From Salvia splendens (lineage: Eukaryota; Streptophyta; Magnoliopsida; Lamiales; Lamiaceae), in assembly GCF_004379255.2 (NCBI RefSeq), contig NC_056043.1, positions 1,550,001 through 1,614,000 of the forward strand: 64,000 nt of DNA, written 5' to 3'. Below the pieces are notes generated by a model, which saw only the letters and a program-made list of their open reading frames with translations, was not told the origin of the DNA and did no database searches. Position 1 is the stretch's first letter. Every line of letters starts with the position of its first letter. Made by a program: the position numbers and the translations under genes. This document shows positions 1-9,224 of the stretch, in pieces.

Positions 1-212
1 GAAATTGCTGATCACTGTAAATGTTAGTAGTACTATTTATTCAGCACAAAGTTTTTTTATTAATATTGATAATAATATATCATAATAATTTAAACCATTT
101 ATTCAGCATATTTTTAATATGTAAAATAGTTAAAACGTCACGGTTGATTTGGGTTTAACTATTTCAAGATTAGTCAAATAAATAAGAGGGAAAAATGAAT
201 AGTAATCTATCA
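1..212. other. AT-rich intergenic sequence
   Basis: No gene is visible here. A short segment near 133-158 (core GATTTGGGTTTA) recurs in diverged form at 1001-1025, on the other side of the Harbinger insertion. Confidence 0.6.
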
Positions 213-215
213 TTA

Positions 216-995
216 GGCCATCCACAGTTGGGTAGACGATAGCACGCCAGATGCATCGGGCGCTATCGTCCGCCACTGTGGCTCCGCGGACGACGAACGA
301 TGCGTCGTCCGCGCCCGACGCTTAGTCCGCGGACGATAGGGCATCGTCCGCCCACTGTGGGTGACGCAGACGATGGCGCAGACGATGCAACGTGTTTTTA
401 TTTTTTTTAATTTTTTAAATTCAAAATTTGTCTATTTAAACCTCGATTGTCATTCCATTTTTCATACGAACATTTCTCGCATCAGTTCTCTCTTCTCTCA
501 CATCTCTCCAAATCTCACAAGCCAAAATGAACCACGACGACGACCGGAGTTCCTCGGAAGACGGTAGTCCGACCTTGACTCGAGCCTTAAATGCAGCCGT
601 GCACGACGCAATGGCGGAATGCTTACCCATAATGCAACGCGAGGAGGCGGCGGCGGCGGAGCAGATCCCCACGCCTATTCGACGTCGGACGTATGCCCGA
701 CGCGAACACGCCGCAGCTCACGAACGTCTATTTGCAGACTATTTTTCCCCGTAACCGTTGTCGCTGAGTTTGCGTATTTTTTTGTAATCCGTATTGTAAT
801 GTATTAATTTTATAAATGAAATAAAAGTTTTTCCCAAATTTTGTAGTTATTTAAATATTCAAATAGAAGAAAATGCTTAGGGCGCGTCTTAGGGCGCCCC
901 ACTGCATGTGGAAGAGCAGGAGGATAAAATGCTGATGTGGCGGTGCATAAGGCGGGCTTTAGGGCGCGCCTTAGGATGCCCCAGTGTGGATAGCC
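216..995 (+). mobile_element. Non-autonomous PIF/Harbinger element with transposase 5' remnant
   Basis: The element has near-matching inverted ends: GGCCATCCACAGT at the left, and GGCTATCCACACT as the reverse complement of the right end. It is flanked by TTA at 213-215 and 996-998, the 3 bp target duplication typical of PIF/Harbinger. Inside, from 527 to 754, is a 75-codon open frame rich in acidic residues. Its end (REHAAAHERLFADYF) resembles the start of the Harbinger transposase at 4.5 kb (RDYTGAHQRLMADYF). The catalytic part is absent, so this is an internally deleted derivative that would depend on a transposase supplied elsewhere. GC-rich subterminal repeats lie at 240-370 and 880-990. 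Confidence 0.85.
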
Positions 996-998
996 TTA

Positions 999-3818
999 TG
1001 AAACGTGACAGCTGATTTGGGTTTACATTAAATTTTTTGGGTGTAAAGTCTTAAGTACACAATAAATTCTTTCCAGTACGGCGTCGTATATTTAATTTAC
1101 ATTGATTAAAATCTTATCTATGTTAGGTAATTATCAATAGACCTACACGTATTCAATGATGTTGCTTGCAAATTTTAGGAATAAAGACAAATTTAGTATA
1201 TGGCCTTTATTCACAATTTATATTTTGGTACTGCAATCTCTAACCACATTCTCATTGTTAACAAAATGAACCTTTTTGTTTGTGTGATGGTCATGACTCG
1301 TAGAGGGCACTGTATAGACACAGAAATCGAACCCAATCTATTATAAAAGGCAACATATTCATGTGTGAAGCAATCAAGCAATAGTGGTTTTGGTATAAAT
1401 ACTTTAATAAATTAATTGAGATGCTTATAAATGGGATTTTTTGGGATAATATTAATATGCAAGAATGGAAAAGACATATGTACATATTTCAAGTATCTGA
1501 CATATATATACATATCTGCATGATTATGAAAAGAAACAAACAAAAGGAGGTAAGTAATAGGACTTCCTATATTTGGTTTGAATATTCAAACAAAATTAAG
1601 CAAATTTAATTATATACTGTATTATATATATGTGTAATATTTTATACACTAGTTAATTAAGAAACATAAAACTTAGACACTTATAGGGTATGAACTCATT
1701 TAAATTTGAATTGAAGTCTCAACAACTCAATAAAACTAAGTTATATTTTGAATTGAATTCTCAACAACTCAATAAAACTAAGTTATAATCGTGAAAGAGG
1801 AGTTGTGATAATGATATGATCCTTATTAAGCCGGAGACTATAAACAAGAAGTCTCGGAAGGCAGAATCCCGTCGACAACTCAAGCTTTAAACAAACTACT
1901 AAAATAAAACAGAAAGAAGCATAAATTCATATATTCATTTATTCGTTCAATGAAAGAAATAACAATGACACCTATTTATAATGCTAAATACCCTAACTTA
2001 AGGAAAAAGAAAATATCCTAAACATATATGGAAAACATATGAAAAATCACTAATTAACTAATTAATAAAGATATTGAGATCTTCATATAGATATACACGT
2101 ATCAAGTTGTTAGAATGCATTGATCAATCACACCTTCACACCACATAATTCATCAGAAAACTGGTGCAGCATAAACAAAAGCTAATATCGTATCGTTGGT
2201 CCATGGATTTCGTCGTCAAACTCCATTAATCGGCCCAACAACCCATGTCAGTTCCACTTCAGACAGTTCCACCCGCCGCAACCCTTCTCGTTGTTAGTAC
2301 TATTTATTTTTGGATCGGGAATGATGTTTCAACAACAAATCCGAGCTTGTTACTAAAGTTTCCATGTTTCGTTTATGGACACAAATAATGCAATTGTTTT
2401 ATAAATTTACAAAATCATATTTAGTTTAATAGTCACATAGTTTTTCCCTACATAATTTTTCCCTTATGTAGGATTTGAATTTGTTGTATTTTGTGTAAAG
2501 ACGAGGACATTTTTGCAAGGATAATAAATTTTAAAATTGTTAAAAATTGATGTCAAAAGGTTGAAGGTTGGTGCTAGCCTGAAACGAACTACTACATCGA
2601 AAATTTTTGATCACGAGTTCCGTTTTCTAGATCCGTTAGTTAACAATCATGGATAATCTACACATATGCAAGAAATAATTAATTAATCTATCCGTATAAG
2701 TATAACTATAGTAAATTTAGAAAGTTGAATATATAAATTTCCGTAATAAATTACTAATAAATTAAGTCATGTAAAGCGTGACCCTACTACCATCACTTCG
2801 TTTACTGACACACACAAATCGTGTTTATTCATAATTATTGACTCCAGAATTTTATACAATTCTTAATTTTCAAAATATAAATTTTTAAACTAAAATTAGA
2901 TTGTCACGAATTTTTTTTTATTAAAATTTTGTCTAAAATGATTATTTTTGTTGATTATTCAAAAAACGTGGTATGTGATTTTTCAAAAATATATTTTTTG
3001 GCTTTAAATTAAATCATTTATGGTATTATAATTAATGCTGAGATACACCGTACACGTATATTATCCACGATCTTCAACATTTAATAAATGACCAACCTAT
3101 TAAAAGACTTAGAAAGTGACTTTATATGACATTAATTTTGATAAATAAATGCATTTTTACCCTTTTTTTATAGGCCATTGTTTGTTGTAGTTGCATTTAT
3201 AACCCACAAGTGGATAACTCATTGGAACTTACTTCTTTTGAGCTCTGTAAGACAACTCTTTTTTTTTTTTTTTTTAAGACAACTTTTTCAGTTGTAAATA
3301 TAGTAAATACCATTGAACTAACATTGTGAATCGAATTTAAATGATACATAAATGCAACCATCCAATCAATCTAAATACCTACTTTTACAAAAGAAAATTA
3401 ATTATATATACTCTCTTTATTCCGCTAAAAGTGTCTCAATTCTTTTGGACGTTGATATTCGAAAAAAAATTATTAGAGTATAAAATGCATTAGAGGAGTT
3501 AGATATGATAAGTCAAGATAGGATATGTTTTATGATTATATTTGGAGTATATAATTTTTTGATAGGTTGCCTGTTTTATAATTTTATTATTATAGTATGA
3601 TAAATGTTTTGGGCTGATGTTGTTTCAAGGGTCCATCAGAAATTGTAACTTGTAAATTAAACATATGTAATTTATTTAAAAATTATTTTCTTGACCTAAC
3701 TTGCAAAGTAAACAAGTCCTAAAATTAACTACAAAAATGGTCTCTAATTGTATATGATCTATATTTGTAGAACTTTATGAACATAAATTACATTCAAGGT
3801 ATCTGAACATAACTTTTA
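999..3818. other. AT-rich intergenic region
   Basis: I see no gene in this stretch. A roughly 40 bp unit is repeated in tandem at 1708-1746 and 1747-1787 (core CTCAACAACTCAATAAAACT). A poly-T tract lies near 3260. The 1790-2300 part has an LTR-like look, but I found no second copy or target duplication. Confidence 0.5.
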
Positions 3819-4056
3819 CTCCATCCTTGCCCCATTATGTCCCAATTTTCCATTTTGGTATGTCCTTTATTAATTGTCCCAATTTACTTTTACTACTTTT
3901 AGTAATGCACTTTACACTAAGCTAACTCAATTCCATTAAATTTTTTTAAAAACTAAAATATAAAAGTAGGACTCACATAACTTTTTCAACTCACTTTATT
4001 TTTTAAAACTCGCGCCGAGTCAAAGTGGGACACATACTGAGGGACGAAGGGTGAGG
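3819..4056. mobile_element. Degenerate Stowaway-like MITE
   Basis: The left end CTCCATCCTTGCCCC and the inverted right end CCTCACCCTTCGTCCC are diverged versions of the CTCCCTCCGTCCC end of Stowaway (Tc1/mariner) MITEs. TA lies on both sides (3817-3818 and 4057-4058). The interior is AT-rich and has no coding capacity. The ends are too diverged to be certain. Confidence 0.5.
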
Positions 4057-4126
4057 TACTTTTCCACTTTTTTATTCTCATTTTGCTCTTTTCTGCCTCA
4101 AGGACACAATTGACCTTTTCCCTTTA

Positions 4127-6089
4127 GGGTATCTACAATAGGGGCGGCGCGCCGTCCGCCCCGGAGTCGCCGCAGCCGCGCCTGCCTATTGTGCAGGAAA
4201 TGTCCGCCCCGGCTTAGCCGGGTGAGAGGCCGCAGAAAGGCCATCGCCGAGTATTCGGCGAGGACGCAGCGGGGTGGGGAGCGGCGCGGCGCGGCGATCT
4301 ACTGTGCGGCGATGACGCCGCGACGGTGGACAATTTATTTATTTTTTTTGTTTTTTTAAAATTTATTTTAATTGCTTATAAATACACCCCATTCCCCTCA
4401 TTATTTTCATACAATTTCAACTATTTGTTCGTATTTTGTCTCTCTAAAATTTGTGAATTCCATTGCTATTAAAAAAATGGATGATTTGTGGAATGACGCG
4501 TGAGATTATCTGATTCAAGAGGTGCAGAGGGAAGCCGACGAGGAGGATGCGGCGGAGGCGGCGGAATTGGCAGCGGCGGTGCTCCCTCGTGCGATTCATC
4601 ATCGTCGGATAATCCCACGAGACTATACCGGAGCGCACCAGCGGCTGATGGCAGACTACTTTGGCAATAACCCCCGTTACCCACCAGAGCTTTTCCGTCG
4701 GCGTTTCAGAATGTCGCAACAGCTCTTCACCCATATAGCGAAGACATTGGCGGTGCGGTACAGGTGCTTTACCCTCCGGAGTGATTGCATTGTCCGGATC
4801 GGGCTGTCTACTTTTCAGAAATGCACCGCTGCGATTAGGCAGCTTGCCTATGCCGGACCGACTGATATGTTCGACGAATACCTACAGATGGGTGAGACGA
4901 CTAGCCTAGAGGTGCTCCGGTAGTTTTGTAAGGCCATCCGGGAAATCTTTGGTCTGGAGTTCCTACGAAAGCCAACCTCTGATGAGTGCCAGAGACTGCA
5001 AGATATGCACGGTTCGATGCACGGTTTCCCAGGGATGATAGGCAGCATCGATTGCATGCACTGGGAGTGGAAAAATTGCCCGGTGGCGTGGAAAGTCCAG
5101 TTCACTGCTGGTTTCAAAAGCAAAAGCAAACATCCATCGATGATTCTGGAAGCCGTTGCTAACTACCATTTGCGGATCTGGCATGCGTATTTTGGTGTTG
5201 CAGGTTCGAACAACGACATCAACGTTCTGCAGACATCGCCTCTCTTCAATGATGAGTGCCAGGATGGGGGTCCAGAAATCAGATTCGTAGCCAACGGCAT
5301 GCAGTACCACAGGGGATACTATTTGACAGATGGAATATACCCTCGTTGGTCCGTATTCGTCAAGACAGTTCGCCAACCGGTTGGAGCGAAGAAACAATAT
5401 TTTGCGCGAAAACAAGAGGCTGCTAGGAAGGATGTTGAGCGAGCTTTTGGTGTGCTCCAAGCGCGATGTACCATTATACGGTGCCCGGTACGAGTTTGAC
5501 ACGAATATGATGTCGCGAATATTATATTAGCATGTATCATATTGCACAATATGCTAATAGAAGATGAATGATTTGTTGCAGAGCGCTGGACACCGGAAGA
5601 TGGTGCAAGTACAAGTCACGGTGTTGCCTCCGCGCCGATACAGATGAGTGTACCTCGTAGTAATGAATATCTGCTCCAACGTTTCACTGATATGTGCAGG
5701 AGCACAGTACATACCCAACTCCAGGCCGATTTGATTGAAGAGGTCTAGGCACGTAGGGGAGGGGGCGCAGCGTGAAGAACATGTGTGATTTTCCATAGAT
5801 GAAATTTTCGTTGTATAATTTTCCCCTTACTTTAATACGATGAAAATTTAGTTTTCAATTTTAATTTATTTAATATGCCGTTTTTTTTTCTGATTATGTA
5901 TAGTCCGATAATTTTAATCTTCATTGAATTAAAATATACAAAGAATAAAATAAAGTGAAATGTGGCAAAAAAAAGTGTCCACTACTGCTGTGAAAACTTT
6001 TTTTTTGAATATGAACAAATCAAAAGTGGCTGATGACAAAAAAAAAAGTGGCTTGTCCAGGGAATGTGTCCTCTCTACTGTGAATACTC
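4127..6089 (+). mobile_element. PIF/Harbinger transposon carrying a broken transposase
   Basis: The inverted ends are GGGTATCTACAATAGGG (left) and GAGTATTCACAGTAGAG (right, reverse complement). They are flanked by the TTA target duplication at 4124-4126 and 6090-6092. The 1963 bp element encodes a DDE transposase on the plus strand. It has no second (Myb/SANT-like) gene, which complete plant Harbinger elements normally carry as well. Confidence 0.88.
4477..5499 (+). pseudogene. Harbinger DDE transposase, disrupted
   Basis: One reading frame runs from the ATG at 4477 to 5499 and is broken by two in-frame stops: TGA at 4501-4503 and TAG at 4921-4923. Each could have come from CGA or CAG by a C-to-T change. 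The N-terminal part (about 145 codons) has an acidic, alanine-rich start and the motif RDYTGAHQRLMADYF. The catalytic part contains GSIDCMHW (first Asp), GSNNDINVL (second Asp) and VERAFGVLQ (Glu), so the full DDE triad survives. After the stop at 5497-5499, homologous residues continue in another frame to about 5575, which implies a 3' frameshift. The family is the plant nuclease HARBI1/PIF transposase. This copy cannot make an intact protein. Confidence 0.88.
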
Positions 6090-6092
6090 TTA

Positions 6093-6623
6093 GTCGCTGT
6101 TAGCTCATTTAATGCAGTAGCATGTCAATTTTTTGGAGATTTTATCCAACCTATCTAATTAATGATTTGCTGAAGTAACGAAATGTATTTGATGATTGTA
6201 TTTTTTAACTTTTCATCTTCTCTTATCGTTATTATCTCTCTCTTTATTTAACTTTCTCCCTCTCTTATTTCGGGATTGAAGGTACAACGCATTGAGAAAG
6301 TCATAAAAAGAAAATTTTACTAGTGCCTTGAGACTGAAAAAACAAATTGGGGAAGAAAATATGAGAAGATACCTCAAATGAATTAAATTTTGTCCAACCA
6401 CCTCGAATGCAATTTATTTTCACGAAATACCGTAAATATGCATCTTATATTGTTCATGGACCATTTTTCAATTTGCTATTATTATTATTATTAAAAAATA
6501 TGTGGGAACTATCAAATAATGCCTCCAAAAGATGGATACTTATGACAATTTCGAAGTTTATTCATATTTATAAATGGTCCTAAGTTAGAATCATGAATTT
6601 ATATTTCTAAATAGAGTTTATTC
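6093..6623. other. Intergenic, AT-rich
   Basis: No coding or RNA gene is evident. An (ATT)n stretch lies near 6478-6495. Confidence 0.5.
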
Positions 6624-6628
6624 CAAAA

Positions 6629-6769
6629 TGTTGGCAATTGAAATTAGAAAAATAACATATAACTGTCCCACATCGGTGTTAAAAGAAAACTGAAACTAGT
6701 ATATAAATCCCATGGGCCACTCCTCCTATCACCAATTAGTTTTAGGATGGAACTCATGGATTTTTATCA
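6629..6769 (+). repeat. TRIM 5' LTR
   Basis: TG...CA bounded, 141 bp. It contains the TGTCCCACATCGG block and a TATAAAT box near 6702, which is likely the promoter of the element. Confidence 0.9.
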
Positions 6770-6965
6770 TGGTATCAGAGCGGGTCGCCGACTGTGAGTC
6801 AAATTTAACTGACCCAGCAGTATATCTGGCCAGTTGTCCAATCGATCAGAAAAAAAGTCCAACCACCTTGAAGGGTTTGAGGGAGGGGAAGGGTTTGAGG
6901 GAGGGGAAGAAGGGTTTGATCGATCAGAAAAAAAGTCCAACCACCTTGAAGGGTTTGAGGGAGGG

Positions 6966-7106
6966 TGTTGGCAATTGAAACTAGAAAAATAACATATAAC
7001 TGTCCCACATCGGTGTTAAAAGAAAACTGAAACTAGTATATAAATCCCATGGGCCACTCCTCCTATCACCAATTGGTTTTAGGATGGAACTCATGGATTT
7101 TTATCA
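6966..7106 (+). repeat. TRIM 3' LTR
   Basis: Same length as the 5' LTR with two substitutions. It is followed directly by the target duplication CAAAA. Confidence 0.9.
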
Positions 7107-7272
7107 CAAAATATAATTGTTATATAATAATTCATGCATGTTCGAATGGGTATTTGCGATAAATAAGACGAACCCTCTCATTAAACGAGTTATAAGGTGG
7201 GACAAATAATACTAAAATTTAATGTTATGATATAATGTATGGGACCATTTATCAAATTTATTATAGTTGTAG

Positions 7273-7279
7273 TATATAA
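7273..7279 (+). promoter_or_regulatory. TATA box of the glutaredoxin gene
   Basis: TATATAA lies 66 bp upstream of the ATG at 7345, a plausible distance for a short 5' leader. Confidence 0.5.
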
Positions 7280-7344
7280 CAAAACAAGAAATAACACCGA
7301 TCTAAATCATCCTCAATTTGAAATCTCACGAAATTCAAGAAAAA

Positions 7345-7668
7345 ATGCGAAAGCGTCTCTCCACGGCGGAGCTCAGGACCATGGTGGAGGAGAAGGCGGT
7401 GGTGGTGGTCACGCGCCGCGGCTGCTGCATGACCTTCGTCGTGAGGCGCCTCCTCCAGTGCGTGGGGGCGGACCCCGCCGTGCGCGAGCTGGAGGAGGCG
7501 CACGTCGACGACCTAGGGCACCACCTGGCCGAGTCCGGGGTGATGCTCCAGTTGCCGGCGGTGTTCGTCGGAGGGCGGTGGTTTGGCGGGACGGAGAGGG
7601 TCATCGCGACCCTCGTCGCGGAGGAGCTCCGGCCCTTGCTCAAGAAAGCCGGAGCCCTGTGGTTGTGA
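7345..7668 (+). CDS. ROXY: CC-type (ROXY) glutaredoxin
   Basis: This is a 107-residue single-exon glutaredoxin of the plant-specific CC class. In known members these proteins bind TGA-type bZIP factors and TOPLESS co-repressors in the nucleus and tune stress, nitrate or floral gene expression. The active-site motif is GCCMT at residues 26-30, so the di-cysteine core is present. The LPAVFVGG segment supplies the cis-proline and glutathione-contacting region. The C-terminus ends in ALWL, the motif linked to TGA-factor binding. The start chosen is the first ATG in the frame; the open frame extends slightly upstream without an ATG. The gene is much more GC-rich than its surroundings, as is common for intronless ROXY genes. 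A TRIM lies 240 bp upstream and a foldback MITE starts 20 bp after the stop. The fourth active-site residue, Thr, differs from the commoner Cys or Ser. Confidence 0.9.
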   Translation: MRKRLSTAELRTMVEEKAVVVVTRRGCCMTFVVRRLLQCVGADPAVRELEEAHVDDLGHHLAESGVMLQLPAVFVGGRWFGGTERVIATLVAEELRPLLKKAGALWL

Positions 7669-7687
7669 GATAGAATTATAATTTAAC

Positions 7688-8041
7688 GGGATATTGGTCT
7701 CTAATGTCATCGAATTTTCAATAAATTTATTTTTTCCACGAACTTTTAACTTGACAAATAATATCACGAACTTTATTCGTGGTTGTTATTTCCCACCGCG
7801 ACAGATTCCATCTATGTTAAAATGACATGGATGCTGAGTTGGGTTCGCGATTTAGGATTCAGGATTTTGTCGTTATAGATGTATACGAACTCAACATCCA
7901 TGTCATGTTAATGTAACATGAATCTGTTGCGGTGATAAATAACAGCCACGGATAAAGTTCGTGATATTATTTGCCAAGTTGAAAGTTCGTGGGAAAAAAT
8001 AATATTTTAAAAAAGCTCATAATATTAGGGGTCAATATCCC
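7688..8041. mobile_element. Foldback (Mutator-like) MITE
   Basis: The element is one long imperfect palindrome with arms of roughly 160 bp. The left end GGGATATTGGTCTCTAAT pairs with GGGATATTGACCCCTAAT from the right. TAATTTAA flanks both sides (7679-7686 and 8042-8049). A ninth base mismatches, which fits a Mutator-type 9 bp duplication. There is no coding capacity. It lies 20 bp past the glutaredoxin stop, so it probably forms part of that gene's 3'UTR. Confidence 0.82.
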
Positions 8042-8049
8042 TAATTTAA

Positions 8050-8667
8050 TTTGCTTTCGTGTACTTAATAATTGGTAGGGGCTTAAGTCCAACGTTATTT
8101 ACTGCGTCCGCCCTTGATTACAGGGTCTTGCATGCAAAATCATATTAAATTTTCAGTGTGGTTTACTCGTTTTTTCAGTGTGATATATCTGCATTTTTGA
8201 AGTGTGGTATATTCGTTTTTTCAGTGTGATATATCTGCTCTATGATTTGCACAAAAACCGAGTTATCGACAATAGTAGCAGTTGCATATTCTCATGACTA
8301 CAATGGAAAATTCAATATTATCTTATTTTGGGATCAACAAATTTATCACTACTTGTTACTACATGGTACACGGTTATAATTAAAATAGTCATTGAAAATT
8401 AAAATAGTTAATTATTACGGTTATAATAAATTCATCGAGTTTTGAAAGATTAAGATATGATAGTACACGGTTGGAGGAATGTATTTATCTTAGATTCATT
8501 AATTAATATATATAGCTCCCACCATCCCATTGCATATTTAAATGTTAGGTTTGAAAGCGCAATGATAAAATAAAAAAATTGCCAAATATACAATTAAAAT
8601 TAATATAAATAACCTATTACGTACATACACAAAAATAAAATATGTGATTTATTTGATGTTTTACTAC
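8050..8667. other. Intergenic with a short tandem repeat
   Basis: A unit of about 46 bp is repeated at 8153-8192 and 8199-8238 (core TTTTTTCAGTGTGATATATC). Nothing else is recognisable. Confidence 0.5.
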
Positions 8668-8672
8668 GAGTA

Positions 8673-9224
8673 TGTTAAGGATTCAATTCCTCAACGGTAA
8701 TCGTCAGCTCGATGGCTCGGCGATCAAAGTCCTCCCGGCGTCCTGCACAGGATCGGCGGGGGTTTCTAGTGGCGGCTGTGCGCGGAGGTTCTCCGTCGGG
8801 CAGCGGCAAACTAGGGATTGTAGTAATGACGCCTTCTTGGCGGGCAAAATACGTAAGTTTTTATTGATATTTGAATTAATGAACATAGCCCTATTTATAG
8901 ACTAAGGACCCTAGGGTTGGTTCGACTCCTAATCCTAACGCATCTCGGGAAATAACCAACAAAGAAAACCCGAAATAAATAAATAACTAAAATAAACTAT
9001 TATCCAAAAATAAGAAATAAATAAAAGGAAATAAATACTCCTATCACTACTTGGAAACGTAATCGCCGAACAAGTCGGGTGGCCTTCGGTTTCTTCTTCC
9101 TTTCGTCGTCGCAATGGACGGATGTACGGTCTTCTCGATCAGCACCGGCGACTCCTCCCTCTCTTCCGCCTCGCTTGCCGACTCCTCGCTTGGCTGATGC
9201 GGTTCTTGCATGGGGACCGTATCA
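8673..9224 (-). repeat. Chromovirus 3' LTR
   Basis: 552 bp. On the minus strand it runs from TGATACGG to CCTTAACA. Its first part encodes the last ~58 codons of pol, so coding sequence continues into the LTR. Confidence 0.93.

Larger units (their letters stand above)
6629..7106 (+). mobile_element. Complete TRIM (miniature LTR retrotransposon)
   Basis: Two 141 bp direct repeats, 6629-6769 and 6966-7106, start with TG and end with CA. They differ at two positions by eye. Both sides carry the 5 bp target duplication CAAAA (6624-6628, 7107-7111). Immediately after the left LTR, at 6770, is TGGTATCAGAGC, the primer-binding site complementary to initiator methionine tRNA. A purine-rich tract (GGGTTTGAGGGAGGG) precedes the right LTR. 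The 196 bp interior has no coding capacity and contains a duplicated block of about 44 bp (6844-6887 and about 6919-6963). Size and layout fit a TRIM. Such elements need proteins from other retrotransposons. Confidence 0.92.

Noticed and set aside
1790..2300. LTR-like sequence with TATA motifs
   Set aside because: No paired copy, primer-binding site or flanking duplication could be shown.
3400..3620. Possible Stowaway starting ACTCTCTTTATTCCGC
   Set aside because: No matching inverted right end was found.
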